DNA from: Verrucomicrobiota bacterium
Lineage (GTDB): Bacteria; Verrucomicrobiota; Verrucomicrobiia; Limisphaerales; UBA9464
NCBI GenBank assembly: GCA_947454295.1
Contig: CANGMO010000071.1
Coordinates: 1-8,890, forward strand
Reading direction: 5' to 3'
DNA: 8,890 bases
In this document: positions 1-8,890 of the stretch, piece by piece
Numbering within the stretch: the first letter of the stretch is position 1
Layout of the letters: every line of letters starts with the position of its first letter
Notes under the pieces: generated by a model
Database searches by the model: none
What the model was told of the DNA's origin: nothing
What the model saw: the letters and a program-made list of their open reading frames with translations, nothing else
Position numbers and translations under genes: made by a program

Positions 1-1
1 C

Positions 2-502
2 AGCAAGCCCGGCGGTCCTGGATTTGGTGGTGGGCCGGGTGGACGCGGTGGACGTGGCCCGGGCGGTCCCGGTGGACCGGATGGCCCGGGAATGCAGGGA
101 GGCCCCGGCGGCCGGGGTGGACCCGGAGGCGGTGGCGCGCAGATCAACGGCGTGGAGCTGGATCCGCTCTATGCCGCAAAGGACTCCAGCAAGCCGCTGC
201 TTTCCAAGCTGCTGGCCGTGCCGAAATTCCGCGCCCGCTACCTCGCGCTGGTGCGGGAAATTAGCAATACCTGGCTCGACTGGAACAAGCTCGGTCCGAT
301 TGCCACGCGGTTGCATACGATGATCGACGCAGAGGTCCAGGCGGACACCCGCAAGCTCGATTCGTACGAGGCCTTCAAGAAAAACCTGACCGACGACATC
401 GCGGGCAGCGGCTTCGGTCCCGGCGGCGGCGGCACGATCGGCCTCAAGTCGTTTGCGGATCAGCGGCGCGCCTACCTCCTCAAGACGATCCCGGCCCAAT
501 AA
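2..502 (+). CDS. CotH kinase family protein, C-terminal part (5' end outside window)
   Basis: The open frame enters from the left edge and ends at TAA 500-502, giving 166 residues. The first ~45 are a low-complexity Gly/Pro/Arg linker built on GGPGG and GGRGG. Then comes a helical segment beginning INGVELDPLY and containing KLLAVPKFRARYLALV, followed by IDAEVQADTRK and, near the end, LKSFADQRRAYLL. This order (a 'sheet of residues pulled from a relative', Tyr-Leu helix, 'D-x-R-K' segment, then 'F-x-x-R-R-x-Y-L') is what I know from the C-terminus of CotH-like secreted proteins. The family is named after Bacillus spore-coat protein CotH, an atypical protein kinase; non-sporing bacteria carry many secreted homologues of unknown substrate. 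The catalytic core lies upstream and cannot be judged. The glycine-rich insertion just before the terminal helices is common in verrucomicrobial and planctomycete members by recollection. The gene is convergent with metH. Confidence 0.8.
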   Translation, partial: SKPGGPGFGGGPGGRGGRGPGGPGGPDGPGMQGGPGGRGGPGGGGAQINGVELDPLYAAKDSSKPLLSKLLAVPKFRARYLALVREISNTWLDWNKLGPIATRLHTMIDAEVQADTRKLDSYEAFKKNLTDDIAGSGFGPGGGGTIGLKSFADQRRAYLLKTIPAQ

Positions 503-557
503 GGGGGAAGGGGGAGCAGGCGCGGATTCCTCCGCTTCCTGCATCGATAAGAACGAC

Positions 558-590
558 AACGCGGCCGTCCCGAACGGGGCTGCCGCGTTT
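558..590 (+). terminator. Rho-independent terminator after the CotH-like gene, possibly bidirectional
   Basis: AACGCGGC (558-565) pairs perfectly with GCCGCGTT (582-589). After one mismatch the stem continues 567-571 with 576-580 (one G-T pair) around a GAAC tetraloop. A T-rich tail, TTTGTGTTTG, follows at 588-597. The hairpin starts 55 nt after the CotH stop. Read on the other strand, the stem is followed by GTTGTCGTTCTT, also T-rich, so it could additionally stop read-through from the convergent metH gene. No stem-free alternative explains this symmetry. Confidence 0.75.
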
Positions 591-690
591 GTGTTTGAAC
601 TTGGGAGCGGCCACTGATGCGGATAGCGCGTGCGAACCACGGAGGCGCGGAGGCGCGATGTGGCGCGATCCGAATTTGAAGGGAGTGACC

Positions 691-831
691 ATAGCCCCGG
701 CCTTGAGGCCGGGGACTAGGACCAACAAAGGTTCGAATCCCGGAGGGACGGCAGAGGAGCCTTGCTGCCGTCCCTCCGGGACTCAACGACATGCACCTCC
801 TTGGAACCCCAGCCCTGAAGGCCTGGGCTAT
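691..831. repeat. REP/BIME-like composite palindromic element
   Basis: The whole 141-bp segment is an imperfect inverted repeat: ATAGCCC at 691-697 matches GGGCTAT at 825-831. Each end is itself a hairpin. The left one is perfect, CCCCGGCC-TTGA-GGCCGGGG (695-714). The right one is degenerate, CCCAG (808-812) with CTGGG (823-827) plus two inner pairs. In the centre TCCCGGAGGGACGGCAG (738-754) pairs over 17 bp with 765-781, leaving a 10-nt loop. The reverse complement of the right half follows the left half in order: hairpin unit, ~23-25 nt spacer ending GTT(C)GA, then the central arm. Its place between two convergent genes is typical for REP/BIME elements, which REP-associated tyrosine transposases (RAYTs) can mobilise. 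No RAYT gene is visible here. Whether the element is multi-copy cannot be seen from one window. Confidence 0.7.
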
Positions 832-897
832 TCTCGTTCCGAATCAGCGAAGGTTTGGTGGAGCGCCGTCTCGCCGACGTTGGTCAGCGGTTCTCGG

Positions 898-4761
<3,864 letters not shown>

Positions 4762-4763
4762 AA

Positions 4764-4798
4764 CAGTGGGCGGAACCCTAGCGGGCCACGCCCCACTG
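4764..4798. promoter_or_regulatory. Dyad symmetry just upstream of the metH start (operator or mRNA hairpin)
   Basis: CAGTGGG (4764-4770) is the perfect inverse of CCCACTG (4792-4798), and CG/CG pairs extend it inward past one bulged C. The inner arm ends two bases before the metH ATG. If transcription starts well upstream, the metH mRNA would carry a hairpin over its initiation region. If the promoter proposed at 4775-4802 is right, the symmetry instead brackets the -10 box and would better be read as a protein-binding operator. The sequence does not resemble the E. coli MetJ box (AGACGTCT). Confidence 0.4.
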
Positions 4799-4802
4799 AC
4801 AA
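4775..4802 (-). promoter_or_regulatory. Candidate metH promoter
   Basis: On the minus strand TTGTCA (complement of 4797-4802) is followed after 16 nt by TAGGGT (complement of 4775-4780). The -35 box matches the sigma70 consensus TTGACA at five of six positions; the -10 box keeps the T-A-x-x-x-T frame. Transcription would begin only about 7 nt before the ATG, so the leader would be almost absent, in keeping with the lack of a Shine-Dalgarno sequence. The call rests on pattern only. Confidence 0.35.
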
Positions 4803-4806
4803 GGTA

Positions 4807-4833
4807 CAAATCAACGCATCCGGATTTGTTGAT
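4807..4833. repeat. Two overlapping, mutually exclusive inverted repeats in the metH divergent spacer
   Basis: CAAATC (4807-4812) pairs with GATTTG (4823-4828), and ATCAAC (4810-4815) pairs with GTTGAT (4828-4833). Both stems are perfect over 6 bp and share bases, so only one can form at a time. They lie at the left edge of the only AT-rich patch in the spacer (about 4824-4846), the likely promoter zone for the divergent gene pair. Each arm is short enough to arise by chance. Confidence 0.35.
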
Positions 4834-4869
4834 AACTAAATAAAACCGGGGCGACGAGTTGGACCGGGA

Positions 4870-4898
4870 TTGTTACGGGGGCGTCATGGAACTGTAAC
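4870..4898 (+). promoter_or_regulatory. Candidate promoter for the 4921-5388 gene
   Basis: TTGTTA (4870-4875) and TGTAAC (4893-4898) are separated by 17 nt; each matches four of six consensus positions. Transcription would start near 4905, about 16 nt before the ATG at 4921. The spacing is ideal but the box quality modest. Confidence 0.3.
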
Positions 4899-4920
4899 GT
4901 GGTGGAACTTGGATTACGGC

Positions 4921-5388
4921 ATGAACGACAACGCAATTCAGTCCACCGGGGGTGGTGACTTCGAGTTGGTGGGTGTCCCAATGGACCTGGCCGAACGCGT
5001 GGGGGCGGTTCGGTTGATGCGCCTTGCGCTTGAAGGTGTTCAGAGCGTGGAGGTTCCGATCGGCTATTTCAAGGCGTCTCCGGATCAGCCCATGTTCGGA
5101 ATCCGGGCCCTTTTGACGACCTGGACCTATGCGCTGGCGCGTGGGGTGGTGGATGTGGAACGGATTGAGGCGGGGTTGGAGTCCCAGCCTGACCTGCGGT
5201 ACCTGATGTCGGATCGTTCTGTGGATGCCTATACGCTCGGGGCGTTTTTCGAATCCAACCAGGGTCTGGTCGCTGCGGCACTGTCCCGGCTGATGGTTGC
5301 GGCCACGGGTTACGCCGAGGCCCAACTTGCGTCCGCCGTGGCGGTGCGGATTCGTCGGGCGGGCGCGGGCCTCTCGTTGGCGGCCTGA
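4921..5388 (+). CDS. Lone transposase N-terminal-domain-like protein (DUF772/InsH_N type)
   Basis: The 155-residue product resembles the N-terminal domain of IS5/IS1182-type transposases. Residues ~45-125 read as that fold: a proline before a helix (P57-x-x-G60-I-R-A-L-L), an aromatic 'TWTYALARGVVDVERIEAGLE' stretch (67-87; family pattern 'lyAy-rGv-S-R-IE-al'), then 'DLRYLMSDRSVDAYTLGAFFESN' (91-113; family pattern 'd-ryL-gd---D--Tl--Fr--n'). In real transposases this DNA-binding region is followed by a DDE catalytic domain of several hundred residues; here the frame stops at 5386-5388 after an Ala/Arg-rich tail, and the next gene starts 82 nt later with no transposase remnant or terminal inverted repeats seen. 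The start chosen is ATG 4921; an in-frame TTG at 4870 would only add 17 poorly coding residues. It has no signal peptide or membrane segment. It is either a domesticated DNA-binding protein or a decayed transposase; the domain match is by eye. Confidence 0.6.
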   Translation: MNDNAIQSTGGGDFELVGVPMDLAERVGAVRLMRLALEGVQSVEVPIGYFKASPDQPMFGIRALLTTWTYALARGVVDVERIEAGLESQPDLRYLMSDRSVDAYTLGAFFESNQGLVAAALSRLMVAATGYAEAQLASAVAVRIRRAGAGLSLAA

Positions 5389-5432
5389 GCGTAAGCCGGG
5401 CGACCGGAATTGCGATCCGGTGCAGCGTACCC

Positions 5433-5461
5433 TTGCTTGGGTGGCGGGTGGTTTCTAGCCT
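5433..5461 (+). promoter_or_regulatory. Candidate promoter of the LysM-PepSY-PH gene run
   Basis: TTGCTT (5433-5438) and TAGCCT (5456-5461) are separated by exactly 17 nt. The predicted start of transcription (about 5468) falls on the GTG-ATG pair at 5468-5473, so the message would be leaderless or nearly so. The -10 box has the same T-A-G-x-x-T form as the box proposed for metH. Confidence 0.4.
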
Positions 5462-5470
5462 CCGGTCGTG

Positions 5471-6154
5471 ATGCGTTCTCGTTTTTCTATTCGTTTCGCC
5501 CCCGTCGCCCTGGCGATGGCGCTCCCGTTCGCGGCGCTCGAGGCGCGCGCGCAGGTTGATGCCGAGTCCTTCAAGCGATTGGAATCGGATGTCAGCGCCC
5601 TCACCGAAAGCCGAGACGCGCTGCTGCGGCAGGTTCGCGAGTTGCGCGACGCGCTGATTCAGCTGCGCGCGGATAACTCGAAGCTGCGCGCCGACATGGC
5701 TCTGGTCGGCAAGGACAATGCGTCCCGCGAGGAATTGAAGAAGGTGGTCGAGCAGGTGCAGGAGGTGGATCGCAAGCGCGTCGCCGACGGCAAGCTGGTT
5801 CACGAGAAGCTCGAGGAGATAGCCAAGATCGCCAGCAAGCCCGTGGTGCTGCCGCCGATTGAGGAGGCCCGGCCGCCCAAGGCCCGCGCTGAAGGATCTG
5901 GTGGCAACGCGCGCAAGCCCTCCGGCACTTCGGACGCTGGCGGCAAGGCGGAGGAGGATTCGGTCGAACTGCCGAGCGAATACTTTGAACACGTGGTCGC
6001 CGAGGGCGAAACCCTGGGAGCGATCATTGCGGCCTTCAATAAGGACAAGGGACTCAAGGTCCGTCAGGCGCACGTGCTCAAGGCCAATCCCAAGCTCAAG
6101 GATCCGCGCCGGATCTACGTGGGGATGAAGCTGCGGATCCCGGCGGTGAAGTGA
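5471..6154 (+). CDS. Secreted coiled-coil protein with C-terminal LysM domain
   Basis: The 227-residue product is probably exported and binds peptidoglycan or another N-acetylglucosamine polymer. Residues 1-27 form a Sec signal peptide: a basic start (RSRFSIRF), a hydrophobic core, and an A25-R-A27 cleavage motif before Q28. Residues ~30-125 are charged and heptad-like (RLESDVSALTESRDALLRQV and onward), predicting a long coiled coil. Residues ~126-168 are a Pro/Ala/Gly-rich linker. Residues 172-225 match a LysM domain, with the opening 'HVVAEGETLGAIIAAFN' and the ending 'VLKANPKLKDPRRIYVGMKLRIP'. The start is ATG 5471, with GTG 5468 directly in front as an alternative; no Shine-Dalgarno sequence is visible. 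It heads a run with the next two genes (gaps 37 and 25 nt). A division- or wall-associated scaffold role is inference. Confidence 0.85.
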   Translation: MRSRFSIRFAPVALAMALPFAALEARAQVDAESFKRLESDVSALTESRDALLRQVRELRDALIQLRADNSKLRADMALVGKDNASREELKKVVEQVQEVDRKRVADGKLVHEKLEEIAKIASKPVVLPPIEEARPPKARAEGSGGNARKPSGTSDAGGKAEEDSVELPSEYFEHVVAEGETLGAIIAAFNKDKGLKVRQAHVLKANPKLKDPRRIYVGMKLRIPAVK

Positions 6155-6191
6155 ACGGGTTGATTCGGGCCGGCGGTCGGCTCCTCCCTTC

Positions 6192-6572
6192 ATGAAGCGT
6201 CTGCGCCAGCTCCATCTGTATCTCGGTGTGTTCTTCACGCCGATGCTCCTGTTCTTTATCGGCACCGGATGGTTCCAGACCGTGGACCACGACCGTCTCA
6301 AGTCTCCCGGTGAGGCCGAAACGCTGGTTCAAAAACTGCGCGTGGTGCACACCGACCAGATTTATCCCGAGACCGGCGTGATTCGGCAAAAGGCCTCGCC
6401 GAAGGTGTTCCAGGGACTCGTGGTGGCGATGTCAGTGGCGCTGATCCTGACCACGCTGCTCGGACTGGTGCTGGCCTTTCGGTTCAGCCGGTCCGTGTGG
6501 GTGGTAACGCTCGTGCTCGGACTCGGCATCGTCGCGCCGGCGGCGGTCCTGTGGCTGGCCCCCCATCGTTGA
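6192..6572 (+). CDS. Small PepSY-associated-type membrane protein
   Basis: The 126-residue product has three predicted membrane helices, at about 9-29, 72-96 and 101-122. The first segment, LHLYLGVFFTPMLLFFIGTGWFQ, follows the pattern of PepSY-associated transmembrane proteins ('LH-ylG---ap-ll-f--tG'), where a histidine precedes the helix and a Gly-Thr/Ser-Gly lies near its end. A ~42-residue hydrophilic loop follows, predicted periplasmic, and contains VVHTDQIYPETG. Larger PepSY proteins include ferric-siderophore-reductase-like membrane proteins, but this one is too short to assign a reaction. It starts with ATG 6192, 37 nt after the LysM gene, without a clear Shine-Dalgarno sequence. Family assignment is by eye; an uncharacterised membrane protein is the fallback. 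Confidence 0.65.
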   Translation: MKRLRQLHLYLGVFFTPMLLFFIGTGWFQTVDHDRLKSPGEAETLVQKLRVVHTDQIYPETGVIRQKASPKVFQGLVVAMSVALILTTLLGLVLAFRFSRSVWVVTLVLGLGIVAPAAVLWLAPHR

Positions 6573-6597
6573 GGGCGATCGTCTTCGCGCGAATCTC

Positions 6598-7011
6598 ATG
6601 GCCGTTTCTCCACTCTCCCTCCGCGACCCCGGTGTTTGGGCCGGCATCGTGCTGGGCGTCGTGGTGGTCTGGCTTCTGGCCAGGCGGCAACTTGAGTACC
6701 ACATTGGCCGGACGTCACTGCGCGTCCGATTGGGCCGGCTGACGCTGAGGCGAATCGACTTCAGCGACATCGCGCGGGTGAGCAAGCCGCGCCGGGACTT
6801 CTCGTGGTGGACCAGCGAGAATTGGCGGACGGTGTTTCGCGGATCCCATCGAATGCTGATGATCGAGCGGCGATCGGGTCTGTTCCGGCGCTTCGTGATC
6901 ACGCCCCGCCACCGCTACGAATTCCGCGAGAAGCTGCGGGCCGCCATTGCCGCCTCCACCGGCACGGCATTGCCGCAGGAAGCGGATGGCGACGGCGATT
7001 CCGAGTCGTAG
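6598..7011 (+). CDS. Single-pass membrane protein with bacterial PH-like domain
   Basis: The 137-residue product has one N-terminal membrane helix (about 13-28, WAGIVLGVVVVWLLA) and then a soluble domain (about 31-117). That domain alternates short beta strands (LEYHIGRTSLRVRLGRLTLRRIDFSDIARV; then a Trp-rich loop SWWTSENW; then MLMIERRSGLFRRFVITP) and closes with an amphipathic helix (YEFREKLRAAIA). A beta barrel capped by a C-terminal helix, with the 'G-x-x-R-x-x-x-I-T-P-x-x-x-x-x-F-x-x-x-L' ending, is the pattern of bacterial PH-like (bPH) domains. An acidic tail (EADGDGDSES) follows. It starts at ATG 6598, 25 nt after the previous stop, so the two are probably cotranscribed. Such domains often sit at the inner membrane; ligand and partner are unknown. 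No terminator with a T-run is evident after it. Confidence 0.65.
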   Translation: MAVSPLSLRDPGVWAGIVLGVVVVWLLARRQLEYHIGRTSLRVRLGRLTLRRIDFSDIARVSKPRRDFSWWTSENWRTVFRGSHRMLMIERRSGLFRRFVITPRHRYEFREKLRAAIAASTGTALPQEADGDGDSES

Positions 7012-7231
7012 TGCCTCTCTGCGGCGCCGGCCGCGAATCCGAGAAGAAAAGGGCGTAGCCGAACCGGTCGGTTTCTGGTCAGTTCAAGGAATCCACCGCA
7101 TTCCGCCGGCTCCCGTGTGCACTCCGCTGTAGAACCCGCCATGAATCGAGTCCTCCTCGAAGCCAAACCCGCGTCGCTTTGGGTGGATGCCACCGCCCTG
7201 GCTCGACGTCCCTGAACTGATTGTGTTCCCC

Positions 7232-8890
7232 ATGATTCCCGCCCACCTGCGCGCCGCGCTCGTTTCCGCCTCATTGACCGGCTGCATTGTCCCTGCCGCC
7301 TTCGCCCAGACGTGGGACGATCCGGCCCGCAAACCCGAGGCCAATCGACTCACTCCGGTCGCCCTGACCCAGCCCGGTGCGCTCGATGAGCCGATGGTTT
7401 TCCAGGTCCTGCCGGACGGCCGCGTGTACATCGCGGAGCGCAAGGGAACGATCAAGGTGTACGACCCCTCCATCGCCGGGGTTAAGGTGGTCGGATCGCT
7501 GGCCGTGAACATCTCCGGCAACAACGAGCAGGGCCTGGTGGGCCTGGCGATCGATCCGAAGTTCGCCACCAATCACTGGGTTTACCTCTATTACTTTCAT
7601 CCCACGGAAAAGAAGGCGGTCTTCAGCCGGTGGGAGATCCGCAACGACGTCCTCATCGCCAATTCCGAGAAGGTGATGATGGATTGGGAAATGCAGCGGG
7701 AAACCTGCTGTCACACGGGCGGTGGCATGACCTGGGACAATGAGGAAAACCTCATCATCACCATTGGCAACAACCGCGGGAACACCGGGTCATCCCAGAC
7801 CGACGAGCGTCCCGGCCGCGCGGCGTGGGACGACCAGGGCGGCACGGCCAATTCCAATTCGCTCGAGGGAAAAATCCTGCGCATCCACCCCGAGCCCGAC
7901 GGCACCTACACCATTCCCAAGGGCAATCTCTTTCCCCCAGGCACGCCGAAGACCCGCCCCGAAATCTACACCATGGGACACCGCAACGTGTGGCGTGTGT
8001 CCAGAGACAGCCAGACCGGCTTCATCTACTGGGGAGAAGTCGGCCCGGATAATCGCGAAGACGGGCCGATTGGTCCCCGCGGGTACGACGAATTCAACCA
8101 GGCGCGCGGTCCGGGCTTCTTTGGGTGGCCGTATTTCGTCGGCGATCAGGCGTTTCCGTTCTGGGATTACGTGCAGGGGAAGGCGCTCGACAAGAAGGAC
8201 CCGCTGAAGCCGACCAACTTCTCGCCGAACAACACCGGCATCCAGCAACTGCCCCCGCAGTCGCCTCCGTTCATCTTCTACCACGGTGGCGTCATGGAGA
8301 AATTCCCGGCGCTGGGCAGTGGCGGGCGGTGCGCGATTGGCGGACCGATCTATCATCGCTCGGACTTCAAGGATCCCAAGCGTCCGTGGCCGTCCTATTT
8401 CGAGGGCAAGTGGATCATCGCGGAGTTCTCCCGCCGGCTGATCCTCTCGGTGGGCATGGAATCCAACGGGGACTTCAAGTCGATGGAGCGCATCCTGCCC
8501 GACTACCGGCCGGTGGAGCCGATCGACCTGAAGTTTGGTCCCGATGGCGACCTGTATGTCCTCGAGTACGGCGGCCGCTGGTTCCAGGCGAGTCCGGAGG
8601 CGAAGCTGGTTCGCGTGGAGTTCGAGGGCGGCAATCGCAAGCCCATCGCCGTGGCCAACGCCAGCAAGACGGGCGGTGTGCCTCCGTTTGATGTGACGCT
8701 CTCGTCCGAGGGAACGCGCGACAACGATGGCGACAAGCTCACCTATCGCTGGGAGGTGTTTGGTCCCACGGGCGCGCCGCGCGTGTTCGCCGAGGCGAAT
8801 CCGGTGGTGAAGTTCGATCAGCCCGGCGCGCACGTCGTCCGCCTGACCGTCACCGATCCGAGCGGCGCCAGCGACAGCAAGTCGGTTCCC
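7232..8890 (+). CDS. Secreted PQQ-dependent sugar (glucose/sorbosone) dehydrogenase with PKD domain, partial
   Basis: The frame is open from ATG 7232 to the right edge (553 residues) with no stop, so the 3' end lies outside the window. The signal peptide has the cleavage motif A23-F-A25 before Q26; an LTGC lipobox (L15-C18) makes a lipoprotein an alternative. Residues ~40-465 form the six-bladed propeller of the glucose/sorbosone dehydrogenase family, which oxidises sugars with pyrroloquinoline quinone and passes electrons to the respiratory chain. Evidence is 'GLVGLAIDP' (101-109), the vicinal 'CCHTGGG' (159-165, where H161 matches the catalytic base of soluble glucose dehydrogenase), 'GHRNVW' (249-254, the Arg-Asn PQQ contacts), 'GEVGPDNRED', 'GFFGWPYFVGD', and the last-blade 'DLKFGPDGDLYVLEYG'. 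Residues ~470-553 are a PKD domain (NRKPIAVANAS, DNDGDKLTYRWEVFG). In verrucomicrobial and planctomycete relatives the protein often continues into cytochrome c or sugar-binding domains, which cannot be checked here. No Shine-Dalgarno sequence is seen; the 220-nt upstream gap holds no confident promoter. Substrate is unknown. Confidence 0.88.
   Translation, partial: MIPAHLRAALVSASLTGCIVPAAFAQTWDDPARKPEANRLTPVALTQPGALDEPMVFQVLPDGRVYIAERKGTIKVYDPSIAGVKVVGSLAVNISGNNEQGLVGLAIDPKFATNHWVYLYYFHPTEKKAVFSRWEIRNDVLIANSEKVMMDWEMQRETCCHTGGGMTWDNEENLIITIGNNRGNTGSSQTDERPGRAAWDDQGGTANSNSLEGKILRIHPEPDGTYTIPKGNLFPPGTPKTRPEIYTMGHRNVWRVSRDSQTGFIYWGEVGPDNREDGPIGPRGYDEFNQARGPGFFGWPYFVGDQAFPFWDYVQGKALDKKDPLKPTNFSPNNTGIQQLPPQSPPFIFYHGGVMEKFPALGSGGRCAIGGPIYHRSDFKDPKRPWPSYFEGKWIIAEFSRRLILSVGMESNGDFKSMERILPDYRPVEPIDLKFGPDGDLYVLEYGGRWFQASPEAKLVRVEFEGGNRKPIAVANASKTGGVPPFDVTLSSEGTRDNDGDKLTYRWEVFGPTGAPRVFAEANPVVKFDQPGAHVVRLTVTDPSGASDSKSVP

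Larger units (their letters stand above)
503..897. other. Convergent intergenic gap, no supported gene
   Basis: The 395-nt stretch between the stops of the CotH-like gene and metH holds the terminator at 558-590, a short tandem duplication of GGAGGCGC (641-648 and 649-656) within an ACCACGGAGG context, and the palindromic element at 691-831. An open frame crosses the region (589-960, +), but it is translated palindrome plus antisense to the metH end and has no protein-like pattern. The ACCACGGAGG-type motif resembles degenerate intergenic repeats seen in planctomycete/verrucomicrobial genomes, by recollection only. Confidence 0.6.

Noticed and set aside
730..740. GGTTCGAATCC, identical to a tRNA T-loop core
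   Set aside because: Flanks cannot form a T-stem (AAAGG against CCCGG), and no acceptor, D or anticodon arms fit; it belongs to the palindromic element.
4762..4920. Cobalamin, SAM or SAH riboswitch upstream of metH
   Set aside because: The spacer is short, shows no recognisable conserved core of these riboswitches, and the best promoter leaves almost no leader.
5403..5421. Hairpin ACCGGA/TCCGGT 15 nt after the transposase-like gene
   Set aside because: Only 6 bp with no T-run after it; too weak to call a terminator.
5069..6301. 410-residue minus-strand open frame across the transposase-like, LysM and PepSY genes
   Set aside because: It spans three convincing plus-strand genes and two gaps, and its Arg/Pro-rich translation has no recognisable domain.
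7021..7092. Short hairpins GCGGC/GCCGC and AACC/GGTT after the PH-like gene
   Set aside because: Stems of 4-5 bp in GC-rich DNA without a T-run are expected by chance.
7790..8833. 347-residue minus-strand open frame opposite the sugar dehydrogenase
   Set aside because: The plus strand encodes a clear dehydrogenase with catalytic motifs over the same interval.

Overview
The window is GC-rich bacterial chromosome. Several traits point to Verrucomicrobiota, or less likely a planctomycete relative. These are a CotH-kinase C-terminus with a Gly/Pro linker, a secreted glucose/sorbosone dehydrogenase joined to a PKD domain, starts without Shine-Dalgarno sequences, and a palindromic intergenic repeat of a kind I associate with those genomes. 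This assignment is inference from gene content; no rRNA or other phylogenetic marker is present.

Layout, left to right. (1) Positions 2-502 (+) hold the 3' end of a CotH-kinase family gene, followed by a strong hairpin terminator at 558-590. (2) The convergent gap 503-897 holds a 141-bp REP/BIME-like element (691-831): two inverted end units around a perfect 17-bp hairpin. (3) Positions 898-4761 (-) encode a full-length cobalamin-dependent methionine synthase, MetH, with all four modules intact. (4) The divergent spacer 4762-4920 holds a candidate metH promoter inside a dyad, a pair of overlapping alternative inverted repeats, and a candidate promoter for the rightward gene. (5) Positions 4921-5388 (+) encode a 155-aa protein that looks like only the N-terminal domain of an IS5/IS1182-type transposase, without a catalytic domain. 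(6) Positions 5471-7011 (+) hold a tight run of three envelope genes: a secreted coiled-coil/LysM protein, a small PepSY-type three-helix membrane protein, and a one-helix protein with a bacterial PH-like domain. (7) Position 7232 to the right edge (+) is the start of a secreted PQQ-dependent sugar dehydrogenase-type protein with a PKD domain, cut by the window end.

The genes do not form one pathway. MetH is housekeeping one-carbon/methionine metabolism and stands alone, with no metF or recognisable cobalamin riboswitch next to it. The LysM-PepSY-PH run is probably one transcript serving the cell envelope. The CotH and sugar-dehydrogenase genes fit the large secreted-protein repertoire of these bacteria. 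I found no CRISPR array, tRNA, rRNA, complete insertion sequence or defence system. The most unusual items are the REP-like element, the lone transposase-N-domain gene, and the promoter-overlapping symmetry upstream of metH.
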